Below, piece after piece: positions 32,645-43,979 of a DNA stretch of 64,000 nucleotides. The notes beneath the pieces were generated by a model that saw only the letters and a list, made by a program, of their open reading frames with translations, was not told the origin of the DNA and did no database searches. The stretch spans positions 2,598,501-2,662,500 of the forward strand of contig NZ_AP023262.1 in assembly GCF_016756615.1 (NCBI RefSeq), given 5' to 3'. The translations under genes and the position numbers were made by a program. Numbering within the stretch: the stretch's first letter is position 1; each line of letters starts with the position of its first letter. The stretch comes from Mesorhizobium sp. L-8-3. GTDB taxonomy: Bacteria > Pseudomonadota > Alphaproteobacteria > Rhizobiales > Rhizobiaceae.

Positions 32645-32995
32645 TCAGGCGTGAACGCCCGCGTCGACGGCATCGATATAGTCGAGCACGTCGTCGGCCC
32701 GGCCGCCGCGCACGAGCTGCATCGCCGTCTGGCCGGAAAAGCCGGGCAGGGGTTCCGACCGGTACCAGGCATAGGCCATCAGCGAGGAGCCGAAACGGGG
32801 CTCGACCTTGTTGATGATCTCGATCATCTCGCGCAGCCGGCGCTGCGTCTTATCCGACCGTACCCTGTCCTTGCGCTGCACCGCGTCCTTGCCGAGCCCC
32901 GCGGTCCGGGCGACTTCCTCGCTCGTCGTGCGGAAGGCGTCCGCGATCTTGCGCGGCGCGAAAAACCCGTCGTCGGAATATTGGATCAAGCCCAT
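32645..32995 (-). CDS. Xre/MbcA/ParS-type antitoxin
   Basis: 116 residues starting at 32993-32995 with AGGAGG upstream. The N-terminal helix-turn-helix (FFAPRKIADAFRTTSEEVAR) is followed by the toxin-binding C-terminal domain (ALRG-like motif here LVRGGRADDVLDYIDAVDAG, preceded by EPLPGFSGQTAMQL). It neutralises the RES toxin and is expected to repress its own promoter through the palindrome at 33031-33048. Confidence 0.88.
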   Translation of the reverse strand: MGLIQYSDDGFFAPRKIADAFRTTSEEVARTAGLGKDAVQRKDRVRSDKTQRRLREMIEIINKVEPRFGSSLMAYAWYRSEPLPGFSGQTAMQLVRGGRADDVLDYIDAVDAGVHA

Positions 32996-33030
32996 TTCGG
33001 GCCTCCTATTGCGAAAGAAGACGCTGTTTC

Positions 33031-33048
33031 TGACGCAATATGGCGTCA
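33031..33048. promoter_or_regulatory. Probable operator of the RES/Xre toxin-antitoxin operon
   Basis: TGACGC-AATATG-GCGTCA, a palindrome with 6-bp arms that ends 36 bp upstream of the antitoxin start. This is a common position for autoregulatory antitoxin binding. Confidence 0.6.
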
Positions 33049-33096
33049 AAATGCGAGGCATTCAAGTCGCCGGAACACGGCGGTGGGGGAGGGTGA

Positions 33097-33140
33097 AAAC
33101 AAATAGCCCGGCGGCCGTGGGACCGCCGGGCCATTTGTTT
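33097..33140. terminator. Long GC-rich hairpin with A/T flanks (bidirectional terminator)
   Basis: AAACAAATAGCCCGGCGG (33097-33114) pairs with CCGCCGGGCCATTTGTTT (33123-33140) over 18 bases with one A-C mismatch. It has A/T-rich ends on both strands. It separates the toxin-antitoxin unit from transcripts arriving from secA. Confidence 0.65.
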
Positions 33141-33691
33141 GCCGTGCCTACAGCGTGTTGCGTGAAACGGATGACGGTACACGACAGTAGTCGGGACGGC
33201 ATGACATGCTGGATACATCGAAGGTCGAGAGTGTTCGGACCCACCACATCATGGCGCCCTCGGCTACCCGAGGGCTGGATCAATTCCAGCAAAAGTGCGC
33301 ATCGGTTTGGCATCCCGGAAACAGCGCCGCCCTATCTTCGTCATTCTCGGGCCCGAGCCTGCGCGAAGCGTGGGCGAGGTGACCCGAGAATCCGTGCCGT
33401 GAAATCGCGGACGACTGCTTCGGTGCAAAGCGGGCTTGGGCAGGTGGATAGGGGAGCCATCCTCTTCCTCGACCGTCTCCGGCCTTCGGGTCGGTCACGG
33501 CATGGATCCACGGGTCATCGCGCCCTGCGCTTCGCTGCGTGCGCTCGCCCGTGGATGACGAAGCGGATATGTTGCCGCCCGCGACCATTCTGTCGTGTAC
33601 TGTGGCGGTCCTCACCGGACGCTTACGTAGGCCTTTGATTTAACGCATGTCTTTGTCCCGAAACCGGTACCCACTTTCGGGAGACATGCTC
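33141..33691. repeat. Repeat-rich intergenic region between the TA locus and secA
   Basis: No gene is supported. It contains a piece of the palindrome family seen at 561 (near 33146), an AATTCCAGCAAAAGTGCG element (33277-33320; the other copy is at 63073), two CGGG-rich inverted stretches around 33336-33390 and 33480-33560, and a complete GCATGTCTTT element (33632-33691). In that last element GCATGTCT at 33645-33652 pairs with AGACATGC at 33682-33689. It is a composite of dispersed short elements. Confidence 0.65.
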
Positions 33692-33695
33692 CAGC

Positions 33696-36425
<2,730 letters not shown>

Positions 36426-36669
36426 CAAAGGTCCTTTCAATTCCACAAAGCCGACGTGGCCCGGTGGGCCGTACCCGCAGCATTTGTATGAGTATGCAGG
36501 TCATATAACAGAAAAGCGCCCGGAAATCGCTTCTGGACGCCAAGGTGAAGGACAGATAAGAGGGGCCCCCGGCGATGTCAACGTGGCAAAGCCAGCCTCG
36601 CCCGAGCGAAATTCCGCCCTATTTCCCGCCTTTCAGGTGTCGTCAGTACCCGAACCGGAGCACCCTCGC

Positions 36670-37578
36670 ATGCCATTCTCGATCCGCCGCGTGTCGATCG
36701 CGCCCTTCGTTCTTGCCGCCGGCCTGATCGGAGCCGCGGCCATGCCCGGCCTCGCTCAGGAGACCGCCAAGCCCGACGCCGCGCAGGCGGCTGCCCAGCC
36801 CGACCCCAACAAGGTGGTCGCCACCGTCGGCGGCAAGTCGATCACCGAGGCGGATCTGGCGCTGGCCGAGAGCGATCTCGATCAGCAGTTCGCCCGCCTT
36901 CCGGCGGAACAGCGCCGCGCCGCCGCGCTGTCTGCGATCATCGAGATCCAGCTGGTCGCGGCCGATGCGGAGGCCAAGGGCCTCGACAAGGATCCCGAGT
37001 TCCAGCGGCGCATGGCGTTCCTGAAGCAGAGGGCGCTGCATGCGGCGCTGATCGATGCCGAGGTTGCCGGCAAGATCACCGACGAGGAGGTCCGCGCCCG
37101 CTACGACAAGGAGATCGCCGCCACGCCGCCGGCCAACGAGGTCAGGGCCCGGCATATCCTGGTCAAGACCCAGGAGGAGGCCCAGGACGTCGTCAAGCGG
37201 CTCGACGCCGGCGAGAAGTTCGAGGACATCGCCAAGGATAAGTCGACCGACCCCGGCTCAGGCGCCAATGGCGGCGACCTCGGCTATTTCGGCGCCGGCC
37301 AGATGGTGCCGGAATTCGAGAAGGCGGCCTTCGCCCTCGAGGTCGGCAGCTACACCAAGGAGCCGGTCCAGTCGCAGTTCGGCTGGCACGTCATCAAGGT
37401 CGAGGACAAGCGCGCCCAGCAGCCGCCGGCATTCGAGCAGGTCAAGGAGCAGTTCCGCTCGCTCATCCTACGCGAGAAATACATAGCGCTGGTCCAGTCG
37501 CTGCGCGAGAGCGGCAAGGTCGAGATCGCCGATCCCGAACTGAAGAAGGCCGTCGACGAAACCGAGAAGGCGCAATAG
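36670..37578 (+). CDS. Periplasmic parvulin-type peptidylprolyl isomerase
   Basis: 302 residues with a signal peptide (RRVSIAPFVLAAGLIGAAA, cleavage after GLAQ). A SurA-like N-terminal helical part (VVATVGGKSITEADLALAES) is followed by a rotamase domain with ARHILVKTQEEAQDVVKRLD, GSGANGGDLGYFGAGQMVPE and SQFGWHVIKVED. It assists outer-membrane and periplasmic protein folding. It is divergent from secA across 244 bp. Confidence 0.93.
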   Translation: MPFSIRRVSIAPFVLAAGLIGAAAMPGLAQETAKPDAAQAAAQPDPNKVVATVGGKSITEADLALAESDLDQQFARLPAEQRRAAALSAIIEIQLVAADAEAKGLDKDPEFQRRMAFLKQRALHAALIDAEVAGKITDEEVRARYDKEIAATPPANEVRARHILVKTQEEAQDVVKRLDAGEKFEDIAKDKSTDPGSGANGGDLGYFGAGQMVPEFEKAAFALEVGSYTKEPVQSQFGWHVIKVEDKRAQQPPAFEQVKEQFRSLILREKYIALVQSLRESGKVEIADPELKKAVDETEKAQ

Positions 37579-37746
37579 CCGCAATGCATTCGGCGGCCGG
37601 GTATCGGCCGGCCGCCGCCCATCGATCCTGGGCCGGCATCCGCAGCGGCCACAGCGGAGCGGCTCGCTTTCATGCCGGGCGTGCCTGACCGGCACGAAGA
37701 CACCCGCGCGACAAATGCGCGGTGTGCCGCGAGAGACATGCAACGC

Positions 37747-38187
37747 TCATAAAGACTGTTCGGGGACCTGCTCGCGCGCCGCAAAGCGCATGGCGAATGG
37801 GCGTCCGGCGATTGCGCCGCCGAGGCTGTCGGTGAGCTTCAGGGGGAGTTGCCGATCGAGCGCGGCCAGAACCGACGCGACGAAGGCACGTCGTTGAGCT
37901 TCGCTGCCTGAAAGCCTGGACCAGGTCGCCCGCGGCTTGCCGATGAGGCTGCCGTCCCGCCGCAGCGAAAAGGTAAGCGTGATCTCCATGCCTGCGCTTC
38001 CGGGCGGCGGCTGCCAGCAGGCGTAGAGGGCTGCCCATAGTTCGTTCAGCGTGTTGACCGGCTCCGGGCTGCCACAACCCGGCTCGCCTGCACTTGCATC
38101 GCCCATGGCGAGGGCGAAGGCGAGGCAGGCGAGGCCGAGCCGCAGGCCCGCCACGACATGTTTTCCCTTCGGCGCGCCGGCCCGCAT
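37747..38187 (-). CDS. Uncharacterised exported protein with TonB-like C-terminal domain
   Basis: 146 residues from the ATG 38185-38187, preceded by AGGGAGG. The N-terminal segment is a signal peptide (GLRLGLACLAFALAMGDASA). The mature part has the pattern of a TonB C-terminal fold: MEITLTFSLRRDGSLIGKP, then QRRAFVASVLAALDRQLPL. No membrane anchor remains after cleavage. It may act as a periplasmic accessory protein; function unknown. It is convergent with the parvulin gene and divergent from argJ. Confidence 0.65.
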   Translation of the reverse strand: MRAGAPKGKHVVAGLRLGLACLAFALAMGDASAGEPGCGSPEPVNTLNELWAALYACWQPPPGSAGMEITLTFSLRRDGSLIGKPRATWSRLSGSEAQRRAFVASVLAALDRQLPLKLTDSLGGAIAGRPFAMRFAAREQVPEQSL

Positions 38188-38390
38188 GCTGGCCTCCCTG
38201 AAAGGCTTGCCCCGAGGATGGTCCGCAACCATGGCATGGAACAGGGGGGAAGGCGAGGCAGCGGGCAACTTTCCTGCGAACCATGACATGGATCGGAATC
38301 CTGGCGCTGTCTGGGCCAAAACGCCTTGCGCGCGTCGCGCCTCTGGGGCAAACGAGGCCTTCTTCAGCCATTCACCCGCCGAGGGCCTCG

Positions 38391-39632
38391 ATGTCGACTG
38401 CCGTTTCCCCGCTCGCTCCGAAATCCCAGCCGAAAATGCCCGCGATCGAGGGGGTGCGGATCGCCACCGCCGAGGCCGGCATCAAGTACAAGAACCGCAC
38501 CGACCTTCTGGTGATGGCCTTCGACGAGGGCACGCAGGTGGCCGGCGTCTTCACCCGCTCCAAATGCCCGTCCGCGCCGGTCGATTTCTGCCGGCAGAAT
38601 TTGCCTGACGGCAAGGCGCGCATGCTGGTGGTGAACTCCGGCAACGCCAACGCCTTCACCGGCAAGAAAGGGCGCGAAACGACCGACATGACGGCGCAGG
38701 CGGCCGCCAAAGCGTCGGGCTGCAGGCCGGGCGACGTCTTCCTCGCTTCGACCGGCGTCATCGGCGAGCCGCTCGACGCCGGCCGTTTCAGCCACCTGAT
38801 CGCCGACATGACCAGGCGCGCCGAGCCCGGCCTGTGGAAGGAGGCCGGCCAGGCGATCATGACCACGGACACCTATCCGAAATATGCAACGGCCACGGTG
38901 AGGCTCGGCGATGCCGACGTCACCATCAACGGAATTGCCAAGGGCGCCGGCATGGTGGCGCCCGACATGGCCACGATGCTCTCCTTCATCGCCACCGATG
39001 CGCCGATCGCCGCGGGAGTGTTGCAGGACATGCTGTCGAAGGGCGTCGGCAAGAGCTTCAATTCGGTCACCGTGGACAGCGACACCTCGACCAGCGACAC
39101 GCTGCTTCTCTTCGCGACCGGCGCGGCCGGGCGGCGCGGCGCGCCCGAGATCAGCGAGCCCAACGATGCGCGCCTCGCCCAGTTCCGCCGGGCGCTCAAC
39201 CGCATCCTGAAGAACCTCGCGTTGCAGGTCGTGCGTGACGGCGAAGGGGCGCGCAAGCAGGTCGAGGTGACGGTGACAGGGGCGAAGTCGGCGCGCTCGG
39301 CCAAGCGCATCGCCCTTGCGATCGCCAACTCGCCTCTCGTCAAGACTGCCGTCGCCGGCGAGGACGCCAATTGGGGCCGCGTTGTCATGGCCGTCGGCAA
39401 GGCCGGCGAGCCGGCCGACCGCGACCTGCTGTCGATCTGGTTCGGCGACAACCGCCTCGCCCATAATGGCGAGCGCGATCCGGATTACTCGGAAGCGGCG
39501 ACCTCGGCCTATATGAAACGCGACGAGATCGTCATCCGCGCCGATATCGGCATCGGCCGGGGCAAGGCGACGGTGTGGACCTGCGACCTCACCAAGGAAT
39601 ATGTCGCCATCAACGGCGATTATCGCAGCTGA
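38391..39632 (+). CDS. argJ: Glutamate N-acetyltransferase / amino-acid acetyltransferase
   Basis: 413 residues. ArgJ makes N-acetylglutamate by transfer from N-acetylornithine in the cyclic arginine pathway. The autocleavage site is present in [14 protein letters not shown] (cut between A and T), and [36 protein letters not shown] and the C-terminal [10 protein letters not shown] are characteristic. It starts the argJ-GNAT-mutT cluster. Confidence 0.97.
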   Translation: MSTAVSPLAPKSQPKMPAIEGVRIATAEAGIKYKNRTDLLVMAFDEGTQVAGVFTRSKCPSAPVDFCRQNLPDGKARMLVVNSGNANAFTGKKGRETTDMTAQAAAKASGCRPGDVFLASTGVIGEPLDAGRFSHLIADMTRRAEPGLWKEAGQAIMTTDTYPKYATATVRLGDADVTINGIAKGAGMVAPDMATMLSFIATDAPIAAGVLQDMLSKGVGKSFNSVTVDSDTSTSDTLLLFATGAAGRRGAPEISEPNDARLAQFRRALNRILKNLALQVVRDGEGARKQVEVTVTGAKSARSAKRIALAIANSPLVKTAVAGEDANWGRVVMAVGKAGEPADRDLLSIWFGDNRLAHNGERDPDYSEAATSAYMKRDEIVIRADIGIGRGKATVWTCDLTKEYVAINGDYRS

Positions 39633-39643
39633 GCCCGGGAGAG

Positions 39644-40417
39644 ATGGCGGAGAACCCCGAACTGCCGCTGGTCCGCCGCTTCGAAGCGGCGGGTTTCCGT
39701 GCCTGGCCGGCGGCCTCCGTCCAGTATGACGGGACCTGGGCGATCCGCCTGACGGCGGGACATCCGGCAAAGCGGCTCAACTCCGTCAACCCGCTCGATC
39801 CGGGCGACCTCACCAGCCTCAACGAGCGCATCGGCCGCGCCGGGCGTCGTTTCGAGGCCTGCGGGCGGCCGCTGACCTTCCGCATGTCGCCACTATCGGG
39901 CGCGCGGCTCAATGCGCATTTCGATGCGCTGGGCTGGAGCGTCTTCGGTGAATCGATCGTCATGTGGCTTGGTCTCGGCAACGCTCCCGAGGTCGAGAAG
40001 GCCATCGACCAGATCCCGCTGAAGGATACCGGCCGCTTCCTGCGCGCCGCCGCCAGGACGCATCGTCTCGGCACGACGCTCAGGCCCGGCCTGTCCGAGA
40101 TCATCGGCGCGATCCGGGCGGAGGCCGGCCTCTTCGTGCTGGAGGACGAGGGTGAGCCCGCGAGCTCGCTGATCTGCGTCCACGATGCCGAACTCGCCGG
40201 TCTGTTCGAGGTCGCCACCGCGGACGACCGGCGCGGCAAGGGCTTTGCCCGCCGATCCATCCTGTCGGCCCTGAAATGGGCGAAGCTGCGCGGCGCGCGC
40301 CAGGCCTGGCTGCAGGTCGAGGCCGACAATAGGGCTGCCATCGGCCTCTACCGCTCGCTCGGCTTCGCCGACGTCTACCGCTACCGCTATCGCCAGCCGC
40401 CGGGTGCCCCGTCATGA
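39644..40417 (+). CDS. GNAT-family N-acetyltransferase
   Basis: 257 residues from the ATG at 39644, after CCGGGAGAG. The N-terminal half has a degenerate acetyltransferase fold (AAGFRAWPAASVQYDGTWAI). The C-terminal half has the acetyl-CoA loop LFEVATADDRRGKGFARRSI and ADNRAAIGLYRSLGFADVYR. The substrate is unknown. It lies between argJ and mutT, overlapping mutT by four bases (ATGA), as in other rhizobia. Confidence 0.9.
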   Translation: MAENPELPLVRRFEAAGFRAWPAASVQYDGTWAIRLTAGHPAKRLNSVNPLDPGDLTSLNERIGRAGRRFEACGRPLTFRMSPLSGARLNAHFDALGWSVFGESIVMWLGLGNAPEVEKAIDQIPLKDTGRFLRAAARTHRLGTTLRPGLSEIIGAIRAEAGLFVLEDEGEPASSLICVHDAELAGLFEVATADDRRGKGFARRSILSALKWAKLRGARQAWLQVEADNRAAIGLYRSLGFADVYRYRYRQPPGAPS

Positions 40418-40827
40418 CCGAAACGCCGAAGAAGATGGTGCTCGTGGCGGCCTGCGCCCTGGTCGATGCCGACGGGCGCGTGCTCATCGCGCAGCGCCCG
40501 GAAGGGAAGTCGCTGGCCGGGCTGTGGGAATTTCCCGGCGGCAAGATCGAGCCCGGCGAGACGCCGGAGGAGGCCGTGGTGCGGGAACTGGCCGAGGAGA
40601 TCGGCGTCGAGACCAGGGTCGCCTGCCTGGCGCCGCTCACCTTCGCCAGCCACAGCTACGAAACGTTCCATCTGCTGATGCCGCTGTTCGTGTGCCGGCG
40701 CTTCTGGGGCACGCCGGTGGCCAAGGAGGTGCAGGCGTTGAAATGGGTGAGGCCGCGCCAGTTGCGCGACTATCCGATGCCGCCGGCGGACGCGCCGCTC
40801 ATTCCCTTCCTGATCGACCTACTCTGA
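40414..40827 (+). CDS. mutT: 8-oxo-dGTP diphosphatase MutT
   Basis: 137 residues with the complete Nudix box GGKIEPGETPEEAVVRELAE-EIGV. It also has the N-terminal VAACALVDADGRVLIAQRP and the FPGGK substrate-side motif typical of MutT. It removes oxidised dGTP from the nucleotide pool. The start overlaps the GNAT stop (ATGA). Confidence 0.93.
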   Translation: MTETPKKMVLVAACALVDADGRVLIAQRPEGKSLAGLWEFPGGKIEPGETPEEAVVRELAEEIGVETRVACLAPLTFASHSYETFHLLMPLFVCRRFWGTPVAKEVQALKWVRPRQLRDYPMPPADAPLIPFLIDLL

Positions 40828-41030
40828 TGGCGGCGGCCTGGCGACAGGCGTCCGTGCACCAACCGCGGATCCGGTCGAGCGTCGACATGGGCCTGGCAAT
40901 CGATCGTTAACCGCGTTCTCCGTTGCTGCGGATCGTTAATCCATCCTTCAGCCAAAGTTGAGAGTCTGACGCGATGCGGGGCCTTCAGGTCCGGCGACGG
41001 TAAGATTCTGCGCGAGGAGGGTTCGCCCCG

Positions 41031-41327
41031 ATGCATCCGCAAGACGAGTGGGAGCGTGGCGAGCGGCGCTTCAGGCTCGGCGCGGCCGGTTTCGGCGCTT
41101 TGCGCCTCGCCCTGCTGTTCGGCTCGCTGGCAGTGGCAATGGCGCTGATCATCGCGCCGATCGCCGAGCGTCAGGCGCGCGTCTATCCGCCTGGCGAGAT
41201 CGACGGCATGACGACCGGTTCGATCCGCGCGGCAGACACCTATACGATCCGCCGGAGCGTTCTGCAGCCGTCGCCGAGCTCGATCTGCGTGATCCGCGCC
41301 GACGGCACGCGCAGCGGTGAGTGTTGA
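41031..41327 (+). CDS. Uncharacterised single-pass membrane protein
   Basis: 98 residues with GAGGAGG upstream. A basic N-terminal segment (DEWERGERRFRLG) leads into one hydrophobic helix (RLALLFGSLAVAMALIIAPI) and a polar C-terminal part (MTTGSIRAADTYTIRRSV) with one cysteine near the end. No family recognised. It lies between mutT and the Flp pilin gene. Confidence 0.65.
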   Translation: MHPQDEWERGERRFRLGAAGFGALRLALLFGSLAVAMALIIAPIAERQARVYPPGEIDGMTTGSIRAADTYTIRRSVLQPSPSSICVIRADGTRSGEC

Positions 41328-41405
41328 GCGTGCCCGTCCAGGGAAACCGGAACGATTGCCGCCATCGCGTTAACGCTTCTTAACGAAACTCGCCCTAGGG
41401 TGGTC

Positions 41406-41500
41406 GCAGCGTATCGCGTGAAGAAGGATTTGCGCGATGTGCTGCGGGTACTTGTTGTAGCGCATGTCTTTTCCCCGAAAGCGCTGCGCGCTTTCGGGTG
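41406..41500. repeat. Dispersed composite palindromic element upstream of the pilin gene
   Basis: GCAGCGTATCGCGTG...GATGTGCTGC followed by GCGCATGTCTTTTCCCCGAAA and a CGAAAGCGC-TGC-GCGCTTTCG stem. The order of the two parts is the same as at 561-633. It ends 25 bp before the Flp pilin start. Confidence 0.7.
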
Positions 41501-41524
41501 TTGGGGCCAAATCGGACGAGATCG

Positions 41525-41692
41525 ATGATCCGGCGTTTCCTGAATGACGAAACCGGCGCCACGGTCGTGGAGTACGCGCTGATCGCGGTGGTGCTGTCGC
41601 TGATGATCGTTGCCGGCGTCGGCCGGGCAGCGGAGGGGCTCACCTTCCTGTTTGCCGACAACAACAGCAGGCTGGCCAACGCTTTCAAGTGA
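41525..41692 (+). CDS. Flp/Fap-type pilin
   Basis: 55 residues: MIRRFLNDETGATVVEYALI, then a hydrophobic helix ending AGVGRAAEGL. The G-ATVVEYALI context is the prepilin-peptidase cleavage and Flp signature (Glu and Tyr at +4/+5 relative to the cut). The subunit would be assembled by a tad/cpa machinery located elsewhere; none is in this window. It stands alone between repeats. Confidence 0.9.
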   Translation: MIRRFLNDETGATVVEYALIAVVLSLMIVAGVGRAAEGLTFLFADNNSRLANAFK

Positions 41693-41765
41693 ACTTGGCA
41701 AATGACCTTGGCCACATGACCTTGGCCAAATGACCTTGGCCAATGACCTTGGCAAGTGACCTTCG
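41693..41765. repeat. Tandem repeat of a TGACCTTGGCC unit
   Basis: Five to six copies of an approximately 12-15-bp unit, AATGACCTTGGCC with small variations, begin at the pilin stop codon. Copy number and unit length vary slightly along the array, as in slippage-prone microsatellites. Confidence 0.85.
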
Positions 41766-41784
41766 GCCCTCCGGGGCCCTCGCG

Positions 41785-42654
41785 TCAGTCCTTGCTGCCC
41801 AGAACGGTCGCCAGCGACACTTCGGCTGAACCGGGTTGAAGCGGCTTCTGCTGCGAGGCATGCGGCACCCAGCCCGACAACCAGACCAGCGCGAAGGTTG
41901 CGCGCACCCGGCCGTCCGGATCGGAAAAACGTTCCGCATAGATCTCGGCGGCACGCGCGAAGAGGCGACGCGTCGCCGGCTTGCGCGACCGTGCGATCAG
42001 CGCGCTGGTCGCGCCCATCGCTCTCAGATCGCGCAGCAATCCGAACATCGACTCATAGCGGACCGTCAAGGCCTCGACATCGGCGACGGGCAGCGCGAAA
42101 CCCGCGCGCTGCAGCAGCGCGCCCGCGTCGCGGACATCGGTGAAAGGCATCACCCGCGGCCCGGCGCCGTCCGAAATCTCGGTTTCGGCGGCCAGCAGGC
42201 TTTCGCGCAGTTCGCCCAGCGTGCCGCTGCCGGCCATGGCGGCCAGGAACAGGCCATCGGGCTTCAGCGCTCGGCGGATCTGGACCAGCATGCCGGGGAT
42301 GTCGTTGGCCTCGTGCAGCGACAGGAGCGAAACGGCGAGATCGATGCTTTCGGCCGCGAAGGGCACCCGGTCGGGCGGGGAAACCAGCCCATCCTCGCCG
42401 CAAAGCAGGGCGGCATCCGCCTCGACGCGCGTCACCGCGTCCACCTTGCCGGTGGCGAGCAGGGCGGCGCGGGCGGCCGGCGTGACGCAGAACAGGGCGG
42501 CGGCATGGCCGAAGCGGCGCTCCACGGCGCCCAGCCTCTCGGCGAGGTCCTCCGCCGCGCGATCCATCAGGAAACCGGCGCCCGGAACCGCGGCACGCAG
42601 CGCCCTCAGCTTGCGCGCCGTCATGAGGTCCTGGTCGAAGATCGGCTGCACCAT
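41785..42654 (-). CDS. SAM-dependent methyltransferase (BioC/NDUFAF5-like)
   Basis: 289 residues, ATG at 42652-42654 with AGGA upstream. The begin motif VQPIFDQDLMTARKLRALRA is followed by a Rossmann methyltransferase core lacking a strong motif I glycine loop, then VPFAAESIDLAVSLLSLHEA and LKPDGLFLAAMAGSGTLGEL. The layout is that of the alphaproteobacterial relatives of NDUFAF5, next to comF and grxC in many rhizobia. Substrate unknown. Confidence 0.8.
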   Translation of the reverse strand: MVQPIFDQDLMTARKLRALRAAVPGAGFLMDRAAEDLAERLGAVERRFGHAAALFCVTPAARAALLATGKVDAVTRVEADAALLCGEDGLVSPPDRVPFAAESIDLAVSLLSLHEANDIPGMLVQIRRALKPDGLFLAAMAGSGTLGELRESLLAAETEISDGAGPRVMPFTDVRDAGALLQRAGFALPVADVEALTVRYESMFGLLRDLRAMGATSALIARSRKPATRRLFARAAEIYAERFSDPDGRVRATFALVWLSGWVPHASQQKPLQPGSAEVSLATVLGSKD

Positions 42655-42725
42655 CGGTTTTCCTGGCTTGTCGGGTCGGGCGGGAGGTGCACGCCTTTCC
42701 CGCCACTGCTATCGTGCGGTCCACT

Positions 42726-42809
42726 AAGCAGGTTCTCGCCGCAAAACCGCGGACCACTTTTGCGGACCTGCTTAGCGCATCGGCCCGAAAATCGGAATCG
42801 ATTTTCGGG
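42726..42809. repeat. Two adjacent dispersed palindromes
   Basis: First palindrome 42726-42773: AAGCAGGT/ACCTGCTT outer arms and CCGCAAAA/TTTTGCGG inner arms. Second palindrome 42784-42809: CCCGAAAATCG/CGATTTTCGGG. The first recurs inside a gene at 47253-47299; the second recurs at 25686. Confidence 0.85.
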
Positions 42810-42883
42810 CAGCGCGACGCGTAGAATGAAAGGAAAGAGCGACCTTTGCGCGTCCTGATGGACGCACGGCGCTCCGAGCCAAA

Positions 42884-43675
42884 ATGGTGGTGGCCGATAG
42901 CGTGTTCGAGATCAAGGGGCTGGCAAGAGCGATCGCGGAGGCGCCGGCAAGGCTGCTGTTTCCGCCGGTCTGCGCCGGCTGCAGGCGCAAGGTGAGCGAG
43001 CCCGGCACGCTTTGCGGCCGTTGCTGGAGCAAGCTGCGCTTTCTGGAAAAGCCCTGGTGCGCGGTGATGGGCACGCCCTTCTCGCACGACATGGGCGAGG
43101 GCTTCCTGTCGGCCGAGGCGATCGCCGACCCGCCGCCCTTCGAACGGGCGCGGGCGGCCGTGGCCTATACCGGCGTGGCACGCGAGATGGTCCAGGGCCT
43201 GAAATACAACGACCGGACGGATCTCGCTCCCTGGATGGCGCGCTGGATGCTGCGGGCAGGGGCGGAACTCGTCGCCGAGGCTCAGGTGGTGGTGCCCTTG
43301 CCGCTCCACTGGCGGCGTTTCCTCAGCCGGCGTTTCAACCAGTCGGCCGAACTCGGGCGCGCCGTCGCCCGGATGGCGGAACTGCCCTTCGAGCCCGAGG
43401 CGTTGCGCCGGCTCAGGGGCACGCGACGGCAGGTGGGGTTGCGGCGCAACGAGCGCGAGGACAATGTGCGCGGCGCTTTCCGGGTGCCGCCGGAGGCCGA
43501 GATCCACATCCGAGGGCGGCGCGTGCTGCTGATCGACGACGTCTATACGACCGGGGCGACGGCAGTGGCGGCCACGCTCGCCTTGAAGCGCGGCGGAGCG
43601 GCCGCGGTCGACATCCTCACTTTCGCGCGCGTTCTGCCGGGGGACTTCCGGCCCGACGAGGCAGCCCCTATATGA
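42884..43675 (+). CDS. comF: ComF-family phosphoribosyltransferase-like protein
   Basis: 263 residues. The N-terminal zinc-finger part has CAGCRRK and CGRCWSK, and the C-terminal PRTase-type domain has the signature RRVLLIDDVYTTGATAVAA. ComF is linked to DNA uptake or recombination in competent bacteria, and its role in alphaproteobacteria is not firmly known. It is followed 25 bp later by grxC. Confidence 0.92.
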   Translation: MVVADSVFEIKGLARAIAEAPARLLFPPVCAGCRRKVSEPGTLCGRCWSKLRFLEKPWCAVMGTPFSHDMGEGFLSAEAIADPPPFERARAAVAYTGVAREMVQGLKYNDRTDLAPWMARWMLRAGAELVAEAQVVVPLPLHWRRFLSRRFNQSAELGRAVARMAELPFEPEALRRLRGTRRQVGLRRNEREDNVRGAFRVPPEAEIHIRGRRVLLIDDVYTTGATAVAATLALKRGGAAAVDILTFARVLPGDFRPDEAAPI

Positions 43676-43700
43676 TGCTGAACCTGTTATGGAACCGGCC

Positions 43701-43970
43701 ATGGTGGATGTGACGATCTATACGCGAATGATGTGCGGCTATTGCGCGGCCGCCAAGAACCTGCTCGACCGCAAGGGTGTCGCCTATACCGAGCACGACG
43801 CGAGCTTCTCGCCCGAGCTGCGCCAGGAGATGATCGCACGCGCCAACGGCCGCTATACGTTTCCGCAGATATTCGTCGGCGAGGTGCATGTCGGCGGGTC
43901 GGACGATCTGCATGCGCTCGAGAAGCAGGGGCGCCTCGACAGCCTGCTGCAGACCGGCCAACTGAACTGA
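43701..43970 (+). CDS. grxC: Glutaredoxin 3
   Basis: 89 residues from the ATG at 43701 (one at 43689 is also possible). The active site CGYC lies in YTRMMCGYCAAAKNLL, and the glutathione-binding TFPQIFVGEVHVGGSDDLHA is intact. It is a dithiol glutaredoxin of the cytosol. It sits in the comF-grxC-nitrilase-DUF1178 block. Confidence 0.96.
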   Translation: MVDVTIYTRMMCGYCAAAKNLLDRKGVAYTEHDASFSPELRQEMIARANGRYTFPQIFVGEVHVGGSDDLHALEKQGRLDSLLQTGQLN

Positions 43971-43979
43971 GGGTTCGAC

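Noticed and set aside
41371..41386. CtrA-like box (TTAA-N-TTAAC) upstream of the Flp pilin gene
   Set aside because: The spacer is 6 bases, not the 7 of the full CtrA consensus, so it is not called.
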